From assembly GCA_016935885.1 (NCBI GenBank), contig JAFGQA010000406.1, positions 1 through 64,000 of the forward strand: a stretch of 64,000 bases of DNA, in the 5' to 3' direction. Shown in pieces: positions 16,380 through 23,257 of this stretch; positions within the stretch are counted from its first letter, which is position 1, and the number at the start of each line of letters is the position of its first letter. The position numbers and the translations under genes are program-made. The notes below the pieces were generated by a model, which was not told the DNA's origin, did no database searches, and saw only the letters and a list, made by a program, of their open reading frames with translations. The DNA is from Phycisphaerae bacterium (GTDB lineage Bacteria; Planctomycetota; Phycisphaerae; UBA1845; UTPLA1).

Positions 16380-17663
16380 TCAGCGGCGATGTCCGGCTTG
16401 CCGGCCTGACCGACGGCTTGCCTCCTCGACAAGTCGTGCGGCCCGTGTCCTTGCCGCGGCAGGCATGGTGAAGTCGCCGTTCAACTGGGCGTAGTAAAGC
16501 TCGTCCAGGATGGCCTTGTAGGCCGGGCCTTTGGGAAGGCCGAGTTTCTCGAGGTAGCGTCCGTCAACAAGCGGTGGGGGGGTGACTTCCTCCAGCGGGA
16601 TCGATCGCACACGGATCGTGACTTGGCGGTAGGGGGTGGGAGCACGTCCGAGAGCGCGGAGCTTGGCCGCAAACAGCGTGAGGAGGTCCTTGAAAGCAGG
16701 GTGAGCCATCAGCAGTTTCAAGTCAGCCAGGGTGACGTCCGCAGGGTTCATCAAGGCATCTTGGTGGGCGACAAGCCAAGTCACGATTTGCCTTGTGTGG
16801 TTGCTGCATCGCAGGCCGTCACAGGCGGCGGCCACGTCCTTCGTCGCAATCGGGTGCAGCAGCACGGCGAGGCTGACTTCGAGATGAACCTTGCCAGGCA
16901 GGGCGGACAGGAGCCTGCGGATCCGGTCTTGGTGGGGCACCAGCGCCGCGGCGCCGGGCCACAGATGCTGTAACACATCCGAAGCGTGGAGGCTCTCGAA
17001 GGCCCTCGCCCGGCTGCGATGTGACAGGATCACGGCAAGCTCCTCGCGGATACGCTCGGGGCTGATGCGTTGAATCGCGGCGGCGTTGGCACGCATGGCC
17101 GACCAAGTCGCGGGGGCTATCTCAAAGTCGAATCGAGCGGCGAAGCGGATGGCGCGGAGGATCCGGAGGTGATCCTCCTCGAACCGGCGTTGTGGCTCGC
17201 CGATGGCACGGACGACCCCTGTCTCGAGGTCCTCCTGGCCACCGACATAGTCCACGACTTGGCGTTTGAGCGGGTCGTAGAACATACCGTTGATGGTGAA
17301 ATCGCGGCGATACGCGTCTTCGCGAGCGTTTGTGAATCTGATGTGCACGGGGTGGCGGCCATCCTGATAGTCGCCGTCCGTACGAAAGGTGGCCACCTCG
17401 ATGGCGAATCTGCCCACGCGAACCAGAACAACGCCGAACTTGGCGCCGACCTTCTGCGTCCGCCGAAACGAGGCCATGACTTCCGAAGGGGTCGCGGATG
17501 TGGCCACATCGTAATCATGGGGCTGCATGCCCATCAGCCTATCGCGGACACAGCCGCCGGCGAAGAAGGCGACGTGCCCGGCGGCGTGGAGCCGCCTCAC
17601 GACGGACAAGGCGGCGGCCCGCATGTTCAGCACGCGCTTCTTGGCGGGGCTGTGCTTCTTCAT
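16380..17663 (-). CDS. CCA tRNA nucleotidyltransferase / poly(A) polymerase family protein
   Basis: Product of 427 residues, class II nucleotidyltransferase. The head domain shows GGCVRDRLMG (residues 36-45) and the metal-binding DYD (Asp50, Asp52), then RRDFTINGMFYDP and the base-discriminating region EEDHLRILRAIRFAARF. The helical neck and body follow. It most likely adds or repairs the 3' CCA of tRNAs, although poly(A) polymerases share these motifs and cannot be excluded. Its ATG overlaps the rsmD stop by 4 bases, so the two are translationally coupled. The last 20 residues are basic and lie outside the fold. Confidence 0.88.
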   Translation of the reverse strand: MKKHSPAKKRVLNMRAAALSVVRRLHAAGHVAFFAGGCVRDRLMGMQPHDYDVATSATPSEVMASFRRTQKVGAKFGVVLVRVGRFAIEVATFRTDGDYQDGRHPVHIRFTNAREDAYRRDFTINGMFYDPLKRQVVDYVGGQEDLETGVVRAIGEPQRRFEEDHLRILRAIRFAARFDFEIAPATWSAMRANAAAIQRISPERIREELAVILSHRSRARAFESLHASDVLQHLWPGAAALVPHQDRIRRLLSALPGKVHLEVSLAVLLHPIATKDVAAACDGLRCSNHTRQIVTWLVAHQDALMNPADVTLADLKLLMAHPAFKDLLTLFAAKLRALGRAPTPYRQVTIRVRSIPLEEVTPPPLVDGRYLEKLGLPKGPAYKAILDELYYAQLNGDFTMPAAARTRAARLVEEASRRSGRQAGHRR

Positions 17664-18265
17664 GAGGGCACCTGGGGGATTCGTTCGAACGTCGTGATCG
17701 CCATCCTACCCCATGTCCGCCGCCGTGACGATGCCCATCCTCCGGGCAGTACCTCGGGCAGGATGCAACGCGCGTGATGCCGCCAGATAGCGATCGCATC
17801 GGGTTCGACCGGGATCTCCGCGCCCAGCCTGGCGGTCACGCGGCCCATGACCGACGCGCGAGTGACGTCGTCACTCAGTCGGTAGGGGGGGTCCAGAAAC
17901 ACCAGGCCGAAAGCCCTGTTTCCTGGAGGGCGTGTCTCAACGATCTCGGCAGGGCAGTTGAAGATGCGTGCCAGCGGGCCGGTGCGAAGCCTGTCCAGGT
18001 TCTCGCGCAGACACTGGAAAGCCTGGCGGTCCGCCTCGACAAACACGCAGAATGCCGCCCCCCGCGAGAGGGCCTCGATCCCCAGGCTGCCGCCGCCGCA
18101 GAACATGTCGAGCACGTTCAGTGGCGGCAGGCTTCCGGGTTGTGCCAGTTGCGCGCCAAGCCAATCGAACAGGGCGACCTTCACGCGGTCAAGGATGGGG
18201 CGCGTGCCACACCCGGTCGGCGTGCGCAGCCGCTGCCCATGATAACAGCCTGCTATGACGCGCAT
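17660..18265 (-). CDS. rsmD: 16S rRNA m2G966 methyltransferase, RsmD family
   Basis: Methylates G966 of 16S rRNA in the small subunit. Product of 201 residues starting MRVIAGCYHGQRLRTPTG, the usual RsmD N-terminus. The SAM-binding motif is NVLDMFCGGGSLGIEALSRGA (residues 50-70, given here as a family landmark), and the catalytic LDPPY is near residue 130. ATG 18265 is preferred over upstream in-frame codons because it matches the family start. A TATACT box at 18272-18277 on the same strand ends only 6 bases before this ATG, so the transcript could be leaderless. It is coupled to the CCA enzyme by a 4-base overlap. Confidence 0.92.
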   Translation of the reverse strand: MRVIAGCYHGQRLRTPTGCGTRPILDRVKVALFDWLGAQLAQPGSLPPLNVLDMFCGGGSLGIEALSRGAAFCVFVEADRQAFQCLRENLDRLRTGPLARIFNCPAEIVETRPPGNRAFGLVFLDPPYRLSDDVTRASVMGRVTARLGAEIPVEPDAIAIWRHHARCILPEVLPGGWASSRRRTWGRMAITTFERIPQVPS

Positions 18266-18472
18266 CGCACCAGTATAACCAGATGCCGGAAGGGCTCGAT
18301 CGTGTCGTGTCTCCTGGTACTTCCCCATCCTTCGGCGGTCACTTAGAATCATGTTGCCTGGAACGGGAAGATGTCGGGGAGCGTGGGCAGGCAGTCACTC
18401 TGCGGACACAGCTCTTCATGCGGTGAGATGCAGCCGGTGGCTGGCGGCCGGTAGCATGTGGAGCCATGCGCC

Positions 18473-19792
18473 ATGAAGATCCAAGCAGTCAAGGGTACCC
18501 GGGATCTGTATCCGGAGTTGCTGGCGCCGATTCGTCGGATCGTCGACACGTGGCGAAGCGTATCGCTGCGTCACGGCTTTGAAGAGTATGAGGGACCCAC
18601 GCTGGAGTTCCTCGACCTGTACCGGGAGAAGAGCGGTGAGGAATTAGTCGGCCAGTTGTATCACCTGACCGACAGCGGGGGGCGGGAGTTGGCCCTGCGG
18701 CCGGAGATGACGCCGACGCTGGCCCGGATGGTCGCCGCGCGAATCCATACGCTTCCGCGGCCCATCAAGTGGTTTTCGATCCCGACGATGTTTCGCGGAG
18801 AGAACGTGCAGCGGGGGCGACTGCGGGAGTTCCTCCAGTGGAACGTCGACGTGATCGGGACGTCGGACGTGGTGGCGGATGCGGAGTGCATCCTGGTGGG
18901 GGTGGAGGCGCTGCGTGAGTTGGGGCTGACCGCGGACGATTTCGCGGTGCACATCAGCAGCCGCCGTCTGATTCGATCGGTCCTTCTGGCCGGGGGGATC
19001 GAGGAGAAGGAGCATGACGCGGCGTATGCGTTGATGGACAAGGCGGACAGGCTGGAGCGGGAGGAGCTTGCGCGGCGTTGGAGCGCGGCGTATGGGGGGC
19101 GGATCGGTTTTGCGGAGTTGGACGCGTTGTTGGGGGTGGACGATCTTGCGTCGTTGCGGGCGGCGGTGGGGCGGGTTTCGCCCTCGACGGGCGCGCTGGA
19201 GGAGGCGATCGACGAGACACACCGGCTCATTACAATACTCGATGATTTTGGAATTACAGAATTATGTAAACTAGATCTCCATGTCGTCCGCGGCCTAGCC
19301 TACTATACCGGGCCGGTGTTCGAGTTCTATGACCGCTCAAAAGACGAGCGCGCCCTGTGCGGCGGGGGGCGATACGACGACCTGCTGGGCAGGCTGGGGA
19401 AATCGCCCGAGCCCGCCGTGGGCTTCGGAATGGGCGACGTCGTCCTGGGGCTGCTGCTCAAGGAGAAGGGGCTGCTGGCGGCGCCGCGGCGGCGGGGGGG
19501 TAGCGTCCTGGTCACCGACGCCGCCGAGGGCCTGCGCCCAAAGGTGCACCAGGTTGTGGCCGGGCTGCGCCGTGCCGGCATCGATGCCGAGTTCTCCTAT
19601 ACGTGGCGGCCGCTCGGCAAGCAACTCAAGGCCGCTGACAAGAGGGGGGCGTCGACAGTGGTTATCATTGGCAGCGAGACCGTCGAACGCGGCGTCGTGC
19701 AAATAAAGGACATGGTGGGGGGGCACAGCCTCGAAGCCTCGCTTGATGCGTTGCTCGCCAATCCGAGGGAGGTCCTGAAGGTGACAGAATGA
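18473..19792 (+). CDS. hisS: Histidyl-tRNA synthetase
   Basis: Product of 439 residues beginning MKIQAVKGTRDLYPELL; GGAG lies 9 bases upstream. Class II synthetase: motif 1 region, LRPEMTPTLARMVA, motif 2 loop MFRGENVQRGRLREFLQWNV, the His-binding GLAYYTGPVFEFYDR, motif 3 GFGMGDVVLGLL, and the C-terminal anticodon domain. The motif 2 loop (PTMFRGENVQRGRLREF) is of the type seen in archaeal/eukaryotic-like HisRS and differs from the E. coli WRYERPQAGR form. A stretch at 19227-19290 is strikingly AT-rich (codons ATA, TTA, CTA, TGT) in an otherwise G+C-rich gene. Its last 4 bases overlap the next gene. Confidence 0.95.
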   Translation: MKIQAVKGTRDLYPELLAPIRRIVDTWRSVSLRHGFEEYEGPTLEFLDLYREKSGEELVGQLYHLTDSGGRELALRPEMTPTLARMVAARIHTLPRPIKWFSIPTMFRGENVQRGRLREFLQWNVDVIGTSDVVADAECILVGVEALRELGLTADDFAVHISSRRLIRSVLLAGGIEEKEHDAAYALMDKADRLEREELARRWSAAYGGRIGFAELDALLGVDDLASLRAAVGRVSPSTGALEEAIDETHRLITILDDFGITELCKLDLHVVRGLAYYTGPVFEFYDRSKDERALCGGGRYDDLLGRLGKSPEPAVGFGMGDVVLGLLLKEKGLLAAPRRRGGSVLVTDAAEGLRPKVHQVVAGLRRAGIDAEFSYTWRPLGKQLKAADKRGASTVVIIGSETVERGVVQIKDMVGGHSLEASLDALLANPREVLKVTE

Positions 19793-20331
19793 CTGTCCGG
19801 CGAACCCATTACGAGCTCGGGTTCGAGACGTATCTTGACCACCGAGGAACACCCTATGTGGCCGTCGAGGACGTTCGACATTTCACGAAGCGCCGAACGG
19901 GCGTCAAGGCCTTCGATTACATTGTCTATCCGCCGTCCGGACCTGCATGCCTGGTGGACGTCAAGGGACGCAAGTCCTCGCTGCGGTCGGCGCGGGCGGA
20001 TTGCCGGCAGAAGAACTGGGTGACCCGGTCGGACGTGTCCGGCCTGCTGACCTGGCAGGAGGTGTTCGGTTCAGACTACGTCGCGATGTTCGTCTTTGCC
20101 TATTGGCTGGCGGGGCAGGATGGCGCGCGCGGGCGGAAGGGGGGTGGCGCGGACGTGACGAGTTTTACGTTCGCAGGCCGGCGATACAGCTTCTGGCTGG
20201 TTTCGGTGGCCGAGTATGCCAGCCGCCAGAAGGGACTTTCAAAGTGCTGGAATACGGTCTCGGTGCCGCGCGAGGCGTTCAGAGAGATCAGCACTCGCCT
20301 CGAGACGCGCTGGCCGGCTGCGCCGTGCTAA
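19789..20331 (+). CDS. HYExAFE-like protein with nuclease-like core
   Basis: Product of 180 residues, overlapping hisS by 4 bases (ATGA), so co-translated. It starts MTVRRTHYELGFETYLDHRG, resembling the planctomycete HYExAFE family, here with HYELGFE. Residues 43-62 (DYIVYPPSGPACLVDVKGRK) give the D-x(n)-D-x-K pattern of PD-(D/E)XK nuclease folds. Function is unknown; nuclease or nucleic-acid binding is inferred from the motif only. The TAA stop lies inside the left end of a 106-bp inverted-repeat element. Confidence 0.7.
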   Translation: MTVRRTHYELGFETYLDHRGTPYVAVEDVRHFTKRRTGVKAFDYIVYPPSGPACLVDVKGRKSSLRSARADCRQKNWVTRSDVSGLLTWQEVFGSDYVAMFVFAYWLAGQDGARGRKGGGADVTSFTFAGRRYSFWLVSVAEYASRQKGLSKCWNTVSVPREAFREISTRLETRWPAAPC

Positions 20332-20434
20332 CAGCCCGTGGTAAAAGGGAAAACAGCGGTTCGGAAACGCCGTTCCTGACAGTGAAAACCACCGGCTTTG
20401 ACGCCGGTGCCACAGTTTTGCCACGGGCTGCTAA
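20328..20434 (+). repeat. 106-bp terminal-inverted-repeat element, copy 2, at a stop codon
   Basis: Left end ctaacagcccgtggta, right end ttgccacgggctgctaa; internal aagggaaaacagcggttc and the stem accaccggctttgacgccggtg. The TAA stop of the HYExAFE-like gene (20329-20331) is the second to fourth base of the element. Confidence 0.8.
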
Positions 20435-20459
20435 TGTTGGGGCCACACCGACCTCGCCT

Positions 20460-20488
20460 TTGCCATCTTGCGTGCGGGGGCATAGAAT
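20460..20488 (+). promoter_or_regulatory. Sigma-70-type promoter for the small membrane protein cluster
   Basis: TTGCCA (20460-20465) and TAGAAT (20483-20488) are separated by 17 bases; each box differs by one base from consensus. It lies 88 bases before the first small-protein start. TAGAAT also appears as a probable -10 box upstream of other genes in this window. Confidence 0.6.
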
Positions 20489-20575
20489 AGGACTGGCTCC
20501 GATCTGGCATGGAGCGGCTGCTGGCTCGGAGACGGCTCACCCGGAGTGATCCCCTGACGCGGAGAATAGACACAC

Positions 20576-20791
20576 GTGATACGCACAATACTGGCCTTGG
20601 CACTGGCAACCGTCCTCGTGCTTGGTGTGGCGAGCCCGCTTGCGGCCCAGATCAACGATGAGACCGTGACGGAGGGTAACGTTCAGGAACTGCCCATGAA
20701 CCGGCCGATCGGCGAGTACGCGCTGGCGGGCTGTTTCCTCCTCGCCGCATTGGGGATCGGGTTCTGGACCAGCAGGCGAACCAACGCCTAG
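20576..20791 (+). CDS. Small secreted or membrane-anchored protein, 71 aa
   Basis: GTG start, with CGGAGAA about 11 bases upstream. The N-terminal signal sequence is LALALATVLVLGVASPLAAQ, then a short polar stretch, then a second hydrophobic segment (EYALAGCFLLAALGIGFW) ending in SRRTNA. This gives a tiny protein with its short loop outside the membrane or between two helices. No family is recognised. It is first of three small genes in a row (next at 21127 and 21445), behind a good promoter. Its TAG stop overlaps a 126-bp inverted-repeat element. Confidence 0.6.
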   Translation: MIRTILALALATVLVLGVASPLAAQINDETVTEGNVQELPMNRPIGEYALAGCFLLAALGIGFWTSRRTNA

Positions 20792-20916
20792 TACCGCGTT
20801 TCACAGGAAACGCGACTACGATTGCTGGACCGAGAACCCCTTCTCGGTCCTGAAGCCGGTGCCGAGAAAGGATTCTCGGCAGAGCGTACAGTCGTTCTGT
20901 TTGTGAAACGCGGTAC
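20791..20916. repeat. 126-bp element with 15-bp perfect terminal inverted repeats
   Basis: gtaccgcgtttcaca at 20791-20805 and its exact reverse complement at 20902-20916. Inside are two further hairpins: gaccgagaaccccttctcggtc (20829-20850) in outline, and gccgagaaaggattctcggc. The first base is the G of the TAG stop of the 71-residue protein. Only one copy is in the window. Confidence 0.75.
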
Positions 20917-20938
20917 CAATGTGCCGACACGGCTGGCA

Positions 20939-20998
20939 GGTTGGATTGCCAATCTGAGAGGTTGGATTGCCAATCTGAGAGGATGGACGGCCAATCCA
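20939..20998 (+). repeat. 21-bp tandem repeat, about three units
   Basis: Unit ttggattgccaatctgagag plus one base occurs twice exactly from 20941 and a third time in decayed form (atggacggccaatccac). It lies between the 126-bp element and a hairpin pair at 21003-21060. Confidence 0.7.
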
Positions 20999-21002
20999 CG
21001 AG

Positions 21003-21060
21003 TGTGCCACTGGCGGCTCGCCCGCCAGTGAATACGGGCAGACAAGCCGCCCGTGGCACA
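21003..21060. repeat. Double hairpin related to the 136-bp element core
   Basis: gtgccactggcgg...ccgccagtg followed by acgggc...gcccgt and gtggcac. This is the same two-stem plan as the core of the 136-bp element, but without its terminal sequences, so it is a truncated or independent copy. Confidence 0.55.
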
Positions 21061-21126
21061 CAGCGGAGCCTGTTAGTTGATGCGTATCAGTACACTGACC
21101 GCATGGCTTTGTGCGGGAGGAGCATT

Positions 21127-21420
21127 ATGACGAAGCGCGCCCTGATCGTATTGCTCGTCGGCGTCAATCTGATTCTGCTGGCAGCGCTCATCCTGGCAAG
21201 CGGGTGGGGGTTGCCCGCTGCCTATGCGCAAGCGGTCCCGCTGGGACAGAACTACTTGATCGTTGCCGCGGAGATCCGGGACGGCGTCGATGCGCTCTAT
21301 GTCATCGATCTGTCGCAGCGGCGGATGCACGTTTTCAGGCCCAATCGAGACCAGAACGACCGGCGGCTGCTTCACGTCGGGTTCCGCGATCTCCAGCGAG
21401 ACTTTCGCGGGTCCCAGTAG
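21127..21420 (+). CDS. Small membrane-anchored protein, paralogue A
   Basis: Product of 97 residues; GGAGG lies 7 bases before ATG 21127. An N-terminal anchor or signal (ALIVLLVGVNLILLAALILA) is followed by a compact beta-rich domain: NYLIVAAEIRDGVDALYVID, then MHVFRPNRDQNDRRLLHVG and FRDLQRDFRG. The domain is clearly related to that of the next gene (DYIAVTGQFTQNTELVYVMD), so this is a tandem duplication. No characterised family is recognised; similar pairs are, to my knowledge, seen in planctomycete genomes. The role is unknown, but the domain should face outside the cytoplasm. Confidence 0.65.
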   Translation: MTKRALIVLLVGVNLILLAALILASGWGLPAAYAQAVPLGQNYLIVAAEIRDGVDALYVIDLSQRRMHVFRPNRDQNDRRLLHVGFRDLQRDFRGSQ

Positions 21421-21444
21421 GTGGTGAATCAAGGAGTCCATTCG

Positions 21445-21744
21445 ATGGAGGACAGCAAGAACTTGTCAATCGGCATCCTTTCCGTGACGGCGATTGCGCT
21501 GTTCGTCGGCGTGCTTCTGGTAACGACTGCCGGCCAGAATAAGGCCTTGGCCATCGGCCAGACAGACCGTGGTGGGGACTACATTGCCGTCACCGGTCAG
21601 TTTACGCAAAACACCGAGTTGGTCTACGTGATGGATGCGGCGACCCGGCGTCTCAACGCGTATAGCTACGACACTACGCGTCGCGAAATAGTATTCTGGG
21701 ATAGCCAGGACCTGGGCCGGCTGTTTGGCGCGATTCGTAGGTAA
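21445..21744 (+). CDS. Small membrane-anchored protein, paralogue B
   Basis: Product of 99 residues. ATG 21445 is preferred over the in-frame GTG at 21421 because AAGGAG lies 8-9 bases before it. A single N-terminal hydrophobic helix (IGILSVTAIALFVGVLLVTT) is followed by the same domain as paralogue A: DYIAVTGQFTQNTELVYVMD, RRLNAYSYDTTRREIVFWD, DLGRLFGAIRR. It begins 24 bases after the stop of paralogue A and is the last of the three-gene cluster. A paired function, for example as a heterodimer, is inference. Confidence 0.65.
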   Translation: MEDSKNLSIGILSVTAIALFVGVLLVTTAGQNKALAIGQTDRGGDYIAVTGQFTQNTELVYVMDAATRRLNAYSYDTTRREIVFWDSQDLGRLFGAIRR

Positions 21745-21927
21745 CGATCCGGCGACTGTCGGCGAGGAGCTGCCGCTGGTGGAGGCACAGGCTTCGGCGG
21801 CGGTGCCGGAGGGTTCAGCCGGATACATTCCAAGGCCGAATGCAACATAAGATATGTTATGGGACGTTGGGCAGGGGGGCTATCTTCCTGACGACCTGCG
21901 CTGCGCCGTCTTGAGCGTCACACACAC

Positions 21928-22605
21928 CTATCGCCTCCGGGATCCAAAACGCCTGGTCCGCCACGGTGACCGGCCTTCTGCTTGCCATGTGCCCAGGATG
22001 GTCGTGATCATCAGCGTCAGACGCCCGAGGTCCGTCAGGCCGTACGTGTTTCGAGACAAGAGTGTCAGGAGTCCGGCCCGCTCCAGTTCGCGGACGTGGT
22101 GGTACAACGGCCCAGTCTTGAGGCCGACCGTTTCGCTCAGTTGGCGATGTGTGTTTGCCCCGGTCGTGACCGCCCTGGCGATCCGGATTCGATCGGCGTG
22201 GGCCAGGCCGGTGAGCAACTTCGCGAGCTGTGCAGCGTTCGCTTTCGCCAGGAGCGTCGTCTTCGGTCGTTGTGCCGGCTTGGCCGAGAACCGCTCGACG
22301 CGAGCATATTGGATGTCGCCTGTGTCGCCCTGCCGCTCCATGACAGCGAGCATGACGCCAATGCCGAAGCGCTTGTCCGCGACTGCTCCGCTCAAGAACA
22401 CTTCCGGAAGCCCCCTACCGGCGACGAACGATTCTGATCGAGCCTGCTTGCGCTTGTTAGCTTTCTTCGTCTTTCCAGCTTCGCGTTTCTCGACGTCCTT
22501 GCCGAGCCTGGTTGCACTCACCCTGGAAGCCCGGCGCGCCCCCCCTACCGGCGTTATCGGACTTTTCCTTCGCAACGGCGCATCTGTGTTCGTCTTCTTG
22601 CCCAT
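21928..22605 (-). CDS. Winged-helix (ArsR-like) transcriptional regulator with basic N-terminal tail
   Basis: Product of 225 residues; GGAG lies 8 bases before ATG 22605. Residues 1-60 are rich in Lys/Arg/Ser and probably disordered. The middle (about 60-115) is not recognised. Residues 120-200 form an ArsR/HTH_20-type winged helix (LLTGLAHADRIRIARAVTTG, then RQLSETVGLKTGPLYHHVRE as recognition region, then LERAGLL). It probably binds DNA as a dimer. No cysteine pair for metal sensing is seen. It is expressed from an AT-rich promoter region (22694-22722) that has paired repeats, so it may regulate itself. It converges on the small membrane protein cluster. Confidence 0.75.
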   Translation of the reverse strand: MGKKTNTDAPLRRKSPITPVGGARRASRVSATRLGKDVEKREAGKTKKANKRKQARSESFVAGRGLPEVFLSGAVADKRFGIGVMLAVMERQGDTGDIQYARVERFSAKPAQRPKTTLLAKANAAQLAKLLTGLAHADRIRIARAVTTGANTHRQLSETVGLKTGPLYHHVRELERAGLLTLLSRNTYGLTDLGRLTLMITTILGTWQAEGRSPWRTRRFGSRRR

Positions 22606-22693
22606 CGTTGTTCTCCATCACACCGCGTTCGCCCCCTCGCCCCCCCCCCCACCGGCGCACACGCCGCATGCCGGGCGCGGCTATGTCGTGAAT

Positions 22694-22722
22694 AATATAA
22701 GTATATCATAATAGTATTCCAA
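22694..22722 (-). promoter_or_regulatory. AT-rich promoter of the winged-helix regulator
   Basis: On the minus strand TTGGAA (22717-22722) and TATATT (22694-22699) are 17 bases apart. The surrounding 60 bases (22688-22747) are almost pure A+T, unlike the flanks. aataatataa occurs at 22691-22700 and again at 22731-22740, exactly 40 bases apart, possibly a pair of operator half-sites. Confidence 0.55.
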
Positions 22723-22899
22723 TGCAATGTAATAATATAATTATTTCTGCGCGACGACGGTGCTGCCACTGCCCCGCCTTGGGCGGAGCGGCCGCGGGGA
22801 GCGACGCCGCCACAAGCGCCGCCGCCGCCGAGCGCGCCGACCGCGTACGCAGGCCGGCCATCATCGCCGAAGCACCGCCCGGCGCACATGGACCGAAGA

Positions 22900-23038
22900 G
22901 TCCATGACAGGTTAGGCGGGTGCCACTGGCAGCTTGCCTGCCAGTGCGGATGCCCCATGCGTCCACCAGAGACACCACACGGGCGGAAAGGCCGCCCGTG
23001 GCACCCAGAATCGAATGCCACCGGGAGTGTCACGGACC
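22900..23038 (+). repeat. 136-bp terminal-inverted-repeat element, copy 2
   Basis: Starts gtccatgacaggttaggcgg and ends gggagtgtcacggacc. The same two internal stems as copy 1; the terminal GTCC-TGACA / TGTCA-GGAC pairing is the best preserved of all copies. Confidence 0.75.
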
Positions 23039-23257
23039 CTGGAACGAGTGACCGCCGTGCAGCTTCTTGCCCTCGTCTCCTTGCTGCCGTAACCTTATGA
23101 CGTGCGCGCGTGAGCCGGCGGACGCCCTCCCGTTGCGCCAGTCGTGCGAGTCGGTCGTGGCGAAACGCGACCAGTAATGTCCGCAGGCGAGACACCGTCG
23201 GCAGGTGTCGGCGTACCCCGGCCGACCGCCACGGAGGCAGGAGCAAGCTGAAACGCA

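Larger units (their letters stand above)
22606..23257. other. Long intergenic region between divergent genes
   Basis: No gene is supported. Contents: the AT-rich promoter block (22688-22747), a GC-rich Ala/Arg-codon-like low-complexity tract (22750-22880), and a 136-bp element copy (22900-23038). About 200 bases without recognisable signals precede the DUF3352-like gene. Confidence 0.5.

Noticed and set aside
22604..22972. Possible Ala/Arg-rich small genes around 22700-22980
   Set aside because: Composed of the 136-bp element and a low-complexity tract; no ribosome site.
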